From the NCBI GenBank assembly GCA_946807835.1, contig OX327697.1:13774001-13838000 (forward strand): a stretch of 64,000 bases of DNA. The letters run 5' to 3'. Under the pieces are notes generated by a model. It was not told the origin of the DNA. It was given only the letters and a program-made list of their open reading frames with translations, and did no database searches. The stretch comes from Ailanthus altissimus (taxonomy: Eukaryota > Streptophyta > Magnoliopsida > Sapindales > Simaroubaceae). Made by a program: the position numbers and the translations under genes. Shown piece after piece: positions 23,432 to 35,044 of this stretch (within the stretch, counting starts at the first letter, position 1; every line of letters starts with the position of its first letter).

Positions 23432-24849
23432 TGTTGGTTGGTAAATAAAAATTTTCTGTTTATAAAAATAAACGTAGGGGAAGCCAAATCATCTTGTTCA
23501 TAATTACATGTATAGGGATAGAAGATTACCTCAATTCTTTGCTATGACAGATGTTGAATTGACTGGGTGCAATCTTCTCTACTATCCTCAATCTTCAAAC
23601 TCAACGCGTGTGGGCACGTGGATCTTTCTTAATCTCTAATCTCACTAATACCCAAATCTGAGAGAATAGTATTAACTAAATTCTTTTCCCATGTAAGAAT
23701 ACGTAAAAGAGTTTTTTTTTTTGAATGGTTCTGGTCCCTTTTTCTTATTACTTACCTCTCATATATATAGGAATCTCCCTTGGGTATTTAGAATTTGATT
23801 AAGATTAGAAAATTAGAGTTTGATTATGATTTGAGCTAGTAGAGGGACTGTAAGACCCATGGGCTTCTTAGCTCCAACTTAAAAGGTCTAGTCCTTATTA
23901 TCTCATAATACACAAATTCTTCTAAGTTAACCCCAGGCTATTCCACTAAAAGCCAAGGGCTATACTCTAGTAACCCATGTTTTAAAATAAAAGTCTATTT
24001 AATTAAAAATCCTTTTAATTAAATTCGGCCTTGTCTTTAGACCAATAATAACCACTTAATTAATCCTCTAATTGATGTCCATAATTAAAGTTAGGCTTTA
24101 AAAAAAATATCTTGCCTCTTTAATTACTTATTTGCCCCTAAGTCACTCAATGCTCTAAATCTTTTTAATATATCTATATTTGTAAATAAATTTATAAATA
24201 AATATTATTATTCAATAAATAATTTATTGAATATACTGTGGCCACAGATTCTAATGATCAAGTACTGCAAACATCTTAGGTGGATATTAATTATTAGATT
24301 CCATCTTGCAAATATATGTTCTTACGACATATGAAATTATATCTTCAAGCTATCGAGGTTTGACCGTTTATGTAGATCTCACTCCGTGTAACTCAAAAGA
24401 TACAATGTATGAATGTAAGTTCATTACCTGCTCAGGATTAAGATCAATCAAGCTTATTAAAGTTTTTGTGAATTAAGATCTACGACTTTAGTTAACCAGA
24501 TCGAAATTCACAGTAGTCCTATTCAATGTATCATATATATTAGTTTCTCTACTCGAAGTCTCTACTTCGATGATCAAGGTAAATCATCCATTATAAGAAG
24601 CAGAAAAATTACAACCTTACATAATGAAATGCCCTTTTCATTAATGGTTGTGAACATGATTTAATTTATAAAAAACATGTGATCTATACCCTCTGTATTA
24701 GCATCATATGCCTAATACATAGATCACATACTTTATAAATATGGGCTCATCAATGTATGCTCAATTATATGTATGAATAAACTTTATTAATCTAATAAAA
24801 TGTTATTACACATGTTTTAAGGGTATAAAATAACATAAAATATCTAACA
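23432..24849 (-). mobile_element. Copia 3' LTR (about 1.4 kb)
   Basis: The inner end is well placed. The minus strand reads a purine-rich AAGGGCAAGTGAGAGAT (24850-24866) and then TGTTAGATA, a standard polypurine tract to LTR junction, right after the RNase H region ends. The outer end is inferred from TGTTGGTTGG at 23432, which would give a sense-strand end of ...CCAACCAACA. A TATATATAGG-containing stretch near 23762 could hold the promoter. No second LTR copy was found, so the length is tentative. Confidence 0.55.
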
Positions 24850-24855
24850 ATCTCT

Positions 24856-27800
24856 CACTTGCCCTTAAATATGTCGGGCATCTGTCGAACTTCTATAACA
24901 TATATATAAGTTTCAAAACACTTTGCTGGCAATGATTTGATGAATGGATCCGCTAGATTTTCTGCTTATGCAATCTTGAATACCATAACTTCACCCCTTT
25001 TACATTAGCTCCTGTACCAAATGGTATTTTCTCTCAATGTGTTTTCCTTTCTTGTGGTATCTCGGTTCCTTGAATAGTGCTACAGCTCTACTATTATCAC
25101 AATAAATAATAATGAGCCTCTTAGTACTAGGTACCACTTCAAGTTCTATAAGGAACTTGTAGAGCCATACAACCTCTTTTGCAGCTTCTGACACAACTAC
25201 ATATACAGCTTCCATGGTAGAGTCTATAATGTATGATTGCTTTACACTCCTCCAACTAATAGCCCCACCACCTAAAGTAAACACATATCCTGAGGTAGAT
25301 CTCGGAGCATCCTTATCTGATTGAAAATCTGAATCTGTATACCAAATAGGTATAAGATCCTCACTAGAATACATAAGCATATAATCTTTCATTCGATACT
25401 TGAATATATGCTTTACTGCAGTCCAGTGTTCTGGTCCTGGATTAGATTGATATCTGCTTACCATGCCTACTGCATAACAAATATCTGGTCTAGTACATAA
25501 CATTACATACATAAGACTTTCTACTATTGATGCATAAAGAATTCCTCTCATGTGATCTATCTCTTCAGGAGATTTAGGACACTGATTCTTGGATAGATCA
25601 ATTCTATGTCTAAAAGGAAGTGATCCCTTTTTGGATTAATGCATAGCAATCCTAACCAGAATTTTGTCTATATATGCAGCTTGAGATAAAGCTAACATCC
25701 TATTTTTACGATCTCGCAATAGCTTAATTCTAAGGATGTAACTCACTTCACCTAAGTCCTTCATATCAAATTGGTTAGATAACTAAATTTTAACTGATGA
25801 TAATGCTCCTACATCATTTCCAATGAGTAATATATAGATGATATACAAGACTAGAAAAACCACCAACTGCCTATCTATCTTCTTGTAAACATAAGGTTCA
25901 TCAGAGTTTTGATCAAAACCAAATGATTTGATTGCCTGATCAAATCTGATGTTCCATGATCTAGATGCTTGTTTAAGCCTATAGATAGATTTGTGCAGTT
26001 TACAAACCATGTGCTCTTGGCCTATAGCTATAAAACCATCTGGTTGTATCACATAAATACTTTCTTCAAGATTGCCATTAAGAAAGGCAGTCTTGACATC
26101 TATTTACTAAATCCCATAATCAAGATTTACTGCTATAGATAAGAGTTCTAATAGACTTAAGCATGGCTACCAGCGAAAAGGTCTCCTCATAATCGATACC
26201 TTTTTCTGAGTATACCCTTTAGCAACAAACCTAACTTTAAAGGTTTCCACCTTCTCATCTACCTTCTCTTTCTTTTGTAGACCTATTTACACCCTATGGG
26301 TTTTATCTCTTCAAGTTTCTCTATAAGTTCCCAGACTTTATTGGAATACATGAAATCCATTCCTAATTTCATAGCTTTATGCCAATGGTTTGCATCTTTA
26401 TCAACCACTGCTTTATCATAACTAGTAGGATCTAGTTCATGCTCATTAGAGACTATCTGAAATGACTCTCTAATTAACATGTACCTAGTTGGACGTCTAA
26501 TAATCCTCCCACTATGACGAAGTACCGGTGGTTGTTGTTCTGCAATTGGCTCTGGTTGGTTATTATGATCTGGATTAAGAATTAACTCATTGACTCTATT
26601 AAGCATAATATTAGAGTTCCTAGATAACTCATCAAGAATTATCTTACTCTTAGGCTTGAAGTCTTTCATATAGTCTTGCTTAAGAAAGATTGCATTAGTG
26701 CTAACTAATACTTTCTTATCTTGAGTACTATAGAAAAGACTTCCTCTTGTTCCTTTAGGATAGACAACAAACAGACAAACTTCTTACTTAGATTCCAACT
26801 TTTCTGTCTTCCCTTTTAGCACATGTGCTGGACAACCTCATATATGTATATGACGTAAACTTTGTTTACGTCCTATCCACATTTTCAGAGGTGTTTTAGG
26901 GACTGACTTAGATGGAATTAAGTTAAGAAGATACATGACTGTTTCTAAGGCATAACCCAGAACGAGATGGGTAAAGTTGAATAACTCATCATAGATCTCA
27001 CCATTTCAAGAAGAGTTCTATTTCTCCTTTCTGCTACACCATTTTGCTGGGGTGACTCTGGTGCAGTCAACTAGGATAATATCCCATTGTCTAACAAATA
27101 GGTCCTGAACTCACTATAGAGATATTCGTCACTTTGATCAGATCGAAGTGCATTTATGTGTTTTTCCAATTGCCTTTCAACTTCTGCCTGAAACCTTTTG
27201 AATTTATCAAATGCCTCAGACTTGTGGTACATTAGGTACACATAAACGAATCTAAAATAATCATTAATGAAATTGATGAAATATTCATAACCTCCCCTAG
27301 CTTGTATGCTTATGGGTCTACACATGTCAGAGTGCATTAATTCTAACGTTTCAATAGCTCTATTACCTTTAGCATTAAAGGGTCTTCTGGTTATTTTACC
27401 TTCTACACAGGATTCACAGACTGGTAATGGTTCAATATCTAATGAAATCAAAGGTCCATCTTTGACCAGTCTTTCGATCCTATCTAGACTAATATAACCA
27501 AGACGTAGATGCCATATATGTGTTTGATTAGTGGGAGTCACTTTAATCCTCTTATGGTGATTAGATTCATTATTCAATTCTGTGTCATGCAGTAAGTTGA
27601 TTTTAGGATATATGCAATATAGATTGTTAACTAGTGTACCAGAATATATAAACGACTTATTTCTTTTGATCACCACAATTGAGTCAAAAATAACAGAATA
27701 ACAAAATTTATTCAAATAACTAACTGAAATCAAATTACGTTTGAGTTCCGGTACTAACAAACAATCATCTAATACTAATGTTCTAAAATCATCAAAATAA

Positions 27801-28401
27801 AGTTGAACAACTCCCACTGCCTTAGCTGCAATAGTTGCGCTATTTCCTAGCCTTAGACTGATCTCTCATTCATTGAGTTGTCTAGTTTCCTAGAACCCTT
27901 GCAATGAATTGCAAATATGACTAGTGGCTCCAAAATCTACAATCCAGGAACTAGTAGAATCAACCACTAAGCATGTCTCAATTAAAAGAATTTTACCAGA
28001 AGGCGAAGCTGTCCTTTTAGTTATTGAAAACTTAACTAAAGGGCAGTTTCTCTTCCAATGCCACATTGGAAACACTTTCCTTTAGGCCTTACTACCTTTT
28101 TATGATTTTGCAAAAATCCTGAATTAAATTTTTTCTTTGGCTTATTCTTCTTCTTCTTTTTACTACTCTTTCCTCTAGAATTGAGACCAAAAGATGAAGA
28201 TGGGCCCTTAGTCAATTGACTATTGTAAACACCTATTTCATCTTGCATTTTCATTAGGTATCTGAGTGCATTTATCAGTCAAGAAATATTTGTGCTTTTT
28301 AACTGTGAGTTTAATATCTAAGTTCCTTTCCCAATCTATATAATTATTTCTGGTTAACTTGTCTTGTTAAGGATAGATGCTAGTGGGCTGAATAAAGACA
28401 T
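24856..28401 (-). pseudogene. Ty1/copia gag-pol, decayed
   Basis: Order on the minus strand: gag from an ATG at 28401 (N-terminus, then LTRNNYIDWERNLDI after a frameshift), zinc-knuckle remnant near 28040-28085, protease near 27890-27960 (SSWIVDFGATSHIC, where the copia active site DSGA reads DFGA), GAG-pre-integrase and integrase core 27071-27817 (HLRLGY, CESC, GGYEYFI), RT at 25783-26669 (CKLHKSIYRLKQASRSWN; the YVDD-type box reads YIIYILLIGND), and RNase H at 25000-25551 (YTDSDF, ISWRS, DSTMEAVY, YCDNS). The order PR-IN-RT-RH is diagnostic of copia. Most domains remain open for 60-250 codons, so it is younger than element A. Confidence 0.85.
28358..28367 (-). repeat. 5-bp tandem duplication that shifts the copia gag frame
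   Basis: The + strand CTTGTCTTGT (minus ACAAGACAAG) splits the gag N-terminus. Before it the frame reads PLASILNK; after it gag resumes as LTRNNYIDW only one frame over. Removing one 5-bp unit would explain the break. Confidence 0.6.
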
Positions 28402-29214
28402 GATTCTAAAAAATAAATTCATACATAAGCATAAATTATCTAAAAGCATGTGTAACTTTTGCATAAATATATGAAATGTATTTATGTAGAACTCTTTAAC
28501 TACAATATGCATCGGTAATCTAATTTTCATTCAGAATACGCCTCCGTAGGGTGGTCGTATCCGTCATAAATCAGACTAGTACCATACTAATTTATTATTA
28601 TTATCTCTATATCTCATATCAAATAATAATAAATGACCGATTCTTTAGCCCTTAAATTTAATTGACAAGAACTCCGTAAGGAGGATATCAACCAACCTAA
28701 GTTGAGTGCATAACCATTATTTCAATCCTTTTATATTTCTCAATTAAAAAAGTCATCGTAGGGTAGTTAGTTTCACATGAGTCTTATATTAGATATTGTC
28801 CTTTAGAAAAGTCCTATCTAGTAATCAGTTCTGATTACTACCCTCTATAGGTAGCTCATAAGATTTGAGGCAAGGCATTAATCTACCTTACTATAGGACT
28901 AATAATGGAGGCCATGGATACTCCCTGTGGATATGACATTCAAACTCTAGAGTTAAATAGTACAATTAAGACAACCTACACTTGGATAAAATAATATTTG
29001 AGTTGTAGCATTAAATTAGCACAATACCTTTTGAATGTTATATTAATTATTTTATTGAATATAAAATTTTTGGAATGTTTATAAAATTAGGTGCATTTTC
29101 AATAATGCATGATGAGCTATAATCAATAATTAAATTAGAATATATTATATAATTAATATATATATGTGTGTGCATATATTAACAAAATCATTAAATCAAT
29201 TTTTTTTATGCACA
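28402..29214. other. Unassigned; possible copia leader
   Basis: This lies upstream of the copia gag on the minus strand, where a leader, primer site and 5' LTR are expected, but I find no TGGTATCAGAGC-like site and no copy of the LTR at 23432-24849. The 5' end of the element appears lost. Sequence near 28540-28780 (GTAGGGTGGTCGTAT, CTCCGTAAGGAGGAT) is unassigned. Confidence 0.4.
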
Positions 29215-29612
29215 TTTATAATTGTTTGGTGATACACATCTATCACAAAATAGTGATACAATATTCAAGTTGATGATGTCATATTTGGTCAAATGATGTT
29301 AGCATCAAATCTTAGTAACATTATATCACTCATCTTACATATTTTGCACCATATCAACTATCACATAATTCTTTATGGGTGCAATAATGTGCCATGTGGC
29401 ATCGAACACATCATCAATATATATGATAGAAACATTTTATCACAAAATATATCATAGTTGTGTGATAAAAGTTTTCTATCTCAAAATTGGTCTATTACAA
29501 TTTGGTGATAGAAAACTTCTATCACAAATTGTTAAGGTGACTTTTGTGATGGAATGCTTTTATCACAAAACTCGATTTATGACAGTAAAATTTTGTCACC
29601 ATATCACTATTT
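29215..29612. repeat. Subterminal-type repeats, CACTA-like (TATCACAAA / TTTGTGATA)
   Basis: The motif TATCACAAA or its reverse complement recurs in both orientations, near 29240, 29430-29470 and 29500-29590, often as pairs such as GGTGATAGAAAACTTCTATCACAAA. Such arrays are typical of the subterminal regions of plant CACTA elements. No CACTA-type terminus or 3-bp target duplication was identified, so the element ends are unknown. Confidence 0.5.
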
Positions 29613-30276
29613 TAATGTATTGGTTGGATTAGATTCGAGGGATTACGTTAATTATTTATCTAATTCATTAGTACATGGATTGTTGATTTTTCAATTCAAT
29701 CTAGTTCATCAAAATATAAAATTTAATCTGATCTAATCCAATTAAAAACTATGAAATCTAATTGAATTCAAAATTACAATAAAAGATATTAATTCTATCC
29801 AAATATAGGGTAGGTCAAGCACAAAATAGCTTAAGCCTATTATGTTATGACTTATCTTGTCCTCTTTATATTAAGAGTTATATGGTAGGTAAGTTAACTT
29901 ATGTTTTAGTAGCATTAATCTCATTAAGATTAAAAAAAAAAAGTTTGAATTAATGTTAATACAATTTTAGTAATTAAAAGTAACTTAAATTTAGTAGAAG
30001 TAATTAGGTGTTGTTTACACATTGAGTGACTATTTTTGTTTTTTAATTTTTGAGGTAGTGGAACAAAAAAATGTCATTTTTATAACAATTATGATATTTT
30101 TTAAGGATAACAACATCCTTGTCCCTAGAATTTGGCTTAAAAGACAAATTTTTCCTATTGACATACAAAATATCCAATAGTGAGATATAATAGATTTTTC
30201 TGTTAATTTAAATGAAAAATAAGGAATTTTAGTTAGTTACACATTTAAATTTACACTAATGTCAGACCACACTTGA
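29613..30276. other. AT-rich spacer
   Basis: I see no gene, element end or clear repeat. Short ORFs here lack similarity and have biased AT-driven composition. Confidence 0.4.
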
Positions 30277-30790
30277 AAAAAGGGTAGTTGGCTACCGATT
30301 ACCGATTACCGACAACCGTTATCAACCAGCCAATCACTAGTGATCAATGTCGGATTGACTCAAAAATAAAACCATTGGACTTAAATTTTGAGATTTATGT
30401 AATTGTATGTTTTTCTACTAATGGAGCATCAAAAAAATGTGTCAAAAGTGGAAATAAAGGTGGCAGCCACCATTAAATGGGGTAAGTGGAGGTCCATCAC
30501 CACTACCATTAGAGTTATTGGTCGACAATCTATCTGATGGTGGTGGTAGTGCACCTTTACTTGCTGCCGTTTGATTGCAGCGTTATAGTGGCCACTATCA
30601 TTCTCTCTACTTTTGACACTTTTCTGGTGCTCCATAAACAAAAAAAGTTTCTACTTTTGCATAGATTACGGAATTTTAAGCCATTGGTATCACTTTTGAG
30701 TCAATCTAGCACTGATCATCAATGGTCGGTGGTTGACCAGCGGCGCTAGCTGGCAGCCATGGTCAAACCAATGGTCAATTTCCCCCCTTT
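30277..30790. mobile_element. Foldback-type inverted-repeat element, about 0.5 kb
   Basis: The left half (30284-30515) pairs with the right half (30530-30785) read in reverse. Examples: GGATTGACTCAAAA near 30350 against TTTTGAGTCAATCT near 30697; ATGGAGCATC and TGTCAAAAGTGGA near 30421-30451 against GGTGCTCCAT and TACTTTTGACA near 30599-30636; AGGTGGCAGCCACC against GTGGCCACT. The centre lies around 30520 (ATTGGTCGACAAT). The outer ends share AAAAGGG-type termini. It encodes no transposase, so it is a non-autonomous foldback or MITE-like element; the superfamily is undetermined. Confidence 0.65.
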
Positions 30791-32109
30791 TAGATTTTAG
30801 ATTTTATGTTTTAAAAATACTTAATTTATTTTAAGAATATTTTATTAAAATTTAATCCAAATTGTTGAATTCCAATTATACTCTAATTTGAATATTTTAT
30901 TTATAAAATCATACTAATTAGTGAAAATAATTAAAGATTTTGATTCTATATTAATTTCAGTTCAACTATATATTTTAAATATATTGTATTATATTTATTT
31001 AATTAAGTAATAATTGAATATTAAATGTTATATTAATAATATGATAAACATATTAAAAATTATTTTATTAATTGAATTATATTAAGTAAATAAATAAGAT
31101 TACACTACATGTTCAAATATAATGAAAGGATGATATTCTACCACGTGCCTAGAGTTAAATCTATTACACACTTAATTTAAAGGGCAAGTAAGTCATTTAA
31201 ACCACAAAAGAGTATATTTTATTTAAATTGATAGAAAATATAATATATTAAAGGGGTATTTAGTGGGACAAGTTGTCTACTAGACCGAACAAAGGACAAA
31301 AATGTCTTTATTTCTATTATTTATCACTAATCAAATTTTAGCAGATTTGTCGAAGCAAGCCTATGAATTTTTCTACTAAAGGCGAAGTTTCGAATTTACA
31401 ATTTAATATAATCCACCAATCTATGAAATTTGATCAAAAGTACATTAATTTAAACTAAATCAAATAGGTTAAGTGAATTAGATTGAATTGTAAACACCTT
31501 TAATTTTTTTCGGCCTAGAATAAAAGTTTTTTCTTTAGAAAAGAAAACAATGAAAAAACAAAACCCTTTTGCAAATATATATATATATATATATCACATT
31601 AAACATAATCTTACATTTGAAATAATTTTTATGTGCTTATTAGTTGTCTCTTAGGTTCCAAGAAACATTTGAGTCTCGTTTGCTACTTTGATTTGATTGG
31701 GCTTTAATTATGGTTTATCACTATAGTCAATTTCTTATCAAATTATCTAAAATAAACTACTTCAAATTCAAAAAAAAATCCCTTAGTCAACCAATTTGGT
31801 GACTCAGATTATCTTTTACTTATTATTTCATTTTTTTATTTAAAATTTATTATAATTACACAAATGCCATTACTCTTTTTCCTTCGTAGGGTGGATAACT
31901 TTGGGTTCGGGTTGAGTTTGAAAATTTTTGACTTTAGCCCAGTCCTAATTAGGATAAAGAAAGTTTTCCTCATCAAGATAAGTTTTGGGCTGAGATGGGT
32001 TAGGTTAAGAATTTTTGAATTTTTATATTTAAAGTTTCAAAAAGACGTCATATCAGTTTCGATCAGGTTTCAAATTCCCTAATTTCTTTTTTTTTTAGAA
32101 TGAAAAAAG
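30791..32109. other. AT-rich intergenic DNA with an (AT)n run
   Basis: No gene is seen. A dinucleotide (AT) run occupies 31575-31594. The stretch 31890-32090 has GGGTTCGGGTTGAG-type low-complexity repeats, which explain the open frame at 31864-32082. Confidence 0.5.
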
Positions 32110-32650
32110 TCTAAATTTAATTTCAATTTCAATTACATTAAATGTTATAATTTTAATTTTAATTTTATTTTCAATTACGTTAAATGTTATAATTCTAATT
32201 TTAATTTTAATTACATTAAATGTTATAATTCCAAATCTAATTTTAATTTCAATTAAGTTAATATGTTATGATTTCAAATCCAATTTTGATTTCAATTACA
32301 TTAAATATTACAATTTCAATTCCAACTTCGATTTCGATTTCAATTACGTTAAATATTATAATTTTAATTCCAATTTCGATTTCAATTACGTTAAAAATTA
32401 TAATTTCAAATCCAATTTCAATTACATAAAATGTTATAATTTCATATCCAATTTCAATTTGAATTACGTTAAATGTTATAATTGCAAATTCAAATTCAAT
32501 TTCTATTACGTTAAATATAATAATTTCAATTTCAGTTATGTTTCATGTCATAATTACAAATATAATTTCAATTTCAATTACGTTAAATGGTATAATTTTA
32601 ATTCTAATTTCAATTTTATTTACGTTAAATATTATAATTTTAAATCTATT
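32110..32650. repeat. AT-rich minisatellite, about 13 units of 31-46 bp
   Basis: The core ATTACGTTAAATGTTATAAT (with variants) recurs near 32133, 32176, 32211, 32254, 32297, 32343, 32385, 32421, 32462, 32504, 32535, 32577 and 32621. Units are separated by variable (T)TTCAATTT(C)CAATTT stretches. An open frame over 32459-32683 merely translates the repeat (YVKxYNF...). Confidence 0.85.
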
Positions 32651-32693
32651 TCATCCTCTATAAGCCCAACGTATTCACTCTAGGGGTCATCAT

Positions 32694-33460
32694 TGTTAAC
32701 ATATTTTATGGTGTATGCATGTGATTGTGTACATGTTGAAAAAACTAAATACATGTATCATATACACGAATTTCGCAATGGAATTAAGCATGTGATTAAC
32801 ATATACACATGCAACTTAAATCATTAAAAACTTAAGTTTATAAAAACATACCTTTGATGACCTTCGGTGATTTTAATTCTGGATTCTTCCTAACTCCAAC
32901 TTTGAGCTCACCTTAAAGTGCACTTTTGTTCAATTCTAGTTCATAACAATCCGATGGGATTGTGAAGTTAGAAAAGTAGCAATTGAATTGTCAGCAATAA
33001 GGTTTTTATTTCTTAAAAAAAAAAATAAGAGGAATTTATTTTTCTCTCTCTAGTTTTTCTCTCTACACTTTTTCCTAAGAAAAACTCTCAAAATATCCAT
33101 CTCACCATGCACAACTTTTGCTTTACACTTTCTTAATGAATTATTCAAAATGGTGTTTAGGTATGTTAAGCACTTCACAAGTGCTCCCAAAATTGATTAA
33201 ATGCCAACAAAATAAAAAAATAATATTTGGTGGCAATTATACCTAATTAGGTATATGTTTCCCACCTAAACCAAATTAATAAGCAAGTAAATAAATATTA
33301 TTATTTACTTAAATAATATTTATTCAAATATTTAAAAAACTATTTGAATAATTAATTTTTACCTTATTTGATTTTACTAACATGGTTAATGGGTGAATTC
33401 ACAGTGTAATAATTTATGGAACAAAATTGTACCACTTCTTAACATCTAATTAGTTAACTG
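32694..33460 (-). mobile_element. Copia 3' LTR remnant, left part, broken by an Athila insertion
   Basis: It starts TGTTAACATA and matches 13756-14520 and 46709-47490 through ATCTAATTAGTTAAC, where Athila element C begins. A 30-bp scrap of the same LTR follows element C at 43174-43203. Sense is minus, so this is the terminal (R-U5) part of the 3' LTR of the copia whose 5' LTR is 46709-48826. The left flank (ATCAT) and right flank (AATAT) of the whole copia are not a clean TSD. Confidence 0.75.
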
Positions 33461-33461
33461 T

Positions 33462-35025
33462 TGTGTGATTTCTATATTAAGCGCAAGTGCACGCTATCGG
33501 AAACACATAATATAGAGTGAATAGAGTGTCGATCCTACGAGGAATTTGTTGTATTTCTAACCAATTACTAAAATTGTATCTTCTCACTTTTATCCAAAAG
33601 ATTGAGTTTTTTGAATTGTTTGATAAAAATTTGAACTAAAAATTATCTACGTTATCAACTATAATTAACAATCAAATTCAACAACAAATTCGAATATATA
33701 TGATGAAGATCTATGACTATAGCTATCACTTAATATGATTTTCCAAACAATGGTGCTTCGATTATTATTCCCTTAATTCAATTGTTGGTCACAACACTAA
33801 TCTCATCACGAGCCTCTTCCGATGGTCAAGTGATTATATCAAGATCTACTAATTTTCTATATTCCTATGGTAATTAAATAGATCAAGATTCATTAAGTAC
33901 TAGTTGTATTAACCATACATGTCATTTAGGTATATTCTTATCCTAAATCGAAATTCATAAATGCCACTTTGTGATCATGTATCAATTTGTCATGGGCTTA
34001 ACAATTAAATTCATTTTTCAAGTTTATTTAATTATTACCAATTCATTCACCAGATGGCCAGTATATCAAAGGCATTAAGATCCAACAAATTGAACAAGAA
34101 TTGAGTTCACAATAATCGTCTTCAATAAATCAATCCATCATATTAAGATCAATGCCATAATCCTAGAAATTAAACTTAGATCAACATGATAATAATATCA
34201 AGATCAACTAAAAATATAAACATGATATAAACAAAGTCAATTCAGATCAAACCAGTAAAGATTGAAGCAAAGGAAGTACAAGTTCAAAGATTGATCAATA
34301 ATTGACCCTCCAAAATGATCTTGATTAGGTTGATCTTGTGTAATCTCTCTACCAAATATTGTTTTATTATTGTTTTAGTGTTTGATTGTCAATTAAGGAT
34401 AGTTTTCTGGGTTAGGAAATTGTTGGAGTTGAGAGAATTTGAGTTATTTTGAGAAGAGGTCCGAAATTCTCCCTAAGGGGCAAAATATGAGGATTTTATA
34501 ATTGAACTCCAACACTGAAGCGTCGCATTGACAACGCTCTGACTTTATGCCAACGCTGGAGCATTGTGATACAATCAGGCAGGGGAGTTAGTAACACCGT
34601 GGCGTTTCACTGTAGACGCTGGGGCTTCACGATCTAGATCTAAAATTTTGCCCCAGCGTTGATGTGCACTACAAGGGCATTTTTCATTGATTCATGAACG
34701 CTAGAGCGTTCATTAACCGAATGCAAGGGCATTGTTTATTGATATAAGAACGCGGGGGCGTTGTGAAATGTTACGCTGGGGCATTCATCACCAGTTTTGT
34801 AATTTGTTTTTCATTCCGGCCCCTATTTTTCAGTAACCTTTTATAGTGGCTTTCTTTAACCACCAAATTATTCCCTTTATAATCCATTAGTTTCCATTCC
34901 CATGGCAGTATGATTAAAACCTGTAAAATCAACAATCAATGCATAAATAACTCTGAATTTACTTGAAAATAGAAAATTATTAAGATAAAATGGGGCCATA
35001 ATATGTATCTAAATTATACTCATCA
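33462..35025 (-). mobile_element. Athila 3' LTR (element C)
   Basis: It starts TGTGTGATTTC in + orientation and ends TACTCATCA (sense TGATGAGTA), followed by a polypurine tract. It aligns along its whole length with 41623-43173, differing at scattered positions and small indels. It contains island 5 (34508-34795). The sense-strand start resembles Athila LTRs of other plants. Confidence 0.85.
34508..34795. repeat. GC-dyad island 5, in the element C 3' LTR
   Basis: Contains AACGCTAGAGCGTT at 34697-34710, GACGCTGGGGCTTC, AACGCGGGGGCGTT and TACGCTGGGGCATT, with CpG-decayed variants such as GAATGCAAGGGCATT. The same units appear at matching positions in 42668-42955. Confidence 0.75.
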
Positions 35026-35044
35026 AATACCCCCCAAACTTTAG
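35026..35044 (-). other. Polypurine tract of element C
   Basis: The minus strand reads CTAAAGTTTGGGGGGTATT immediately before the LTR start TGATGAG, the typical Athila plus-strand primer position. Confidence 0.8.

Noticed and set aside
29375..29736. Two overlapping open frames of 60-85 codons
   Set aside because: They run across the TATCACAAA subterminal repeats; the His/Tyr/Ile bias reflects the repeats.
31864..32082. 72-codon open frame with Phe, Leu and Ile bias
   Set aside because: It arises from GGGTT/TTTTG low-complexity sequence with no protein similarity.
32459..32683. A 74-codon open frame with repeated YVKxYN units
   Set aside because: It is a translation of the AT-rich minisatellite; the pattern follows the DNA repeat and has no independent coding support.
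34508..34795. CRISPR-like reading of the GC-dyad islands (short dyads separated by spacers)
   Set aside because: Unit lengths and spacing are irregular, units are not identical, and the setting is a plant retroelement LTR; there are no cas genes.
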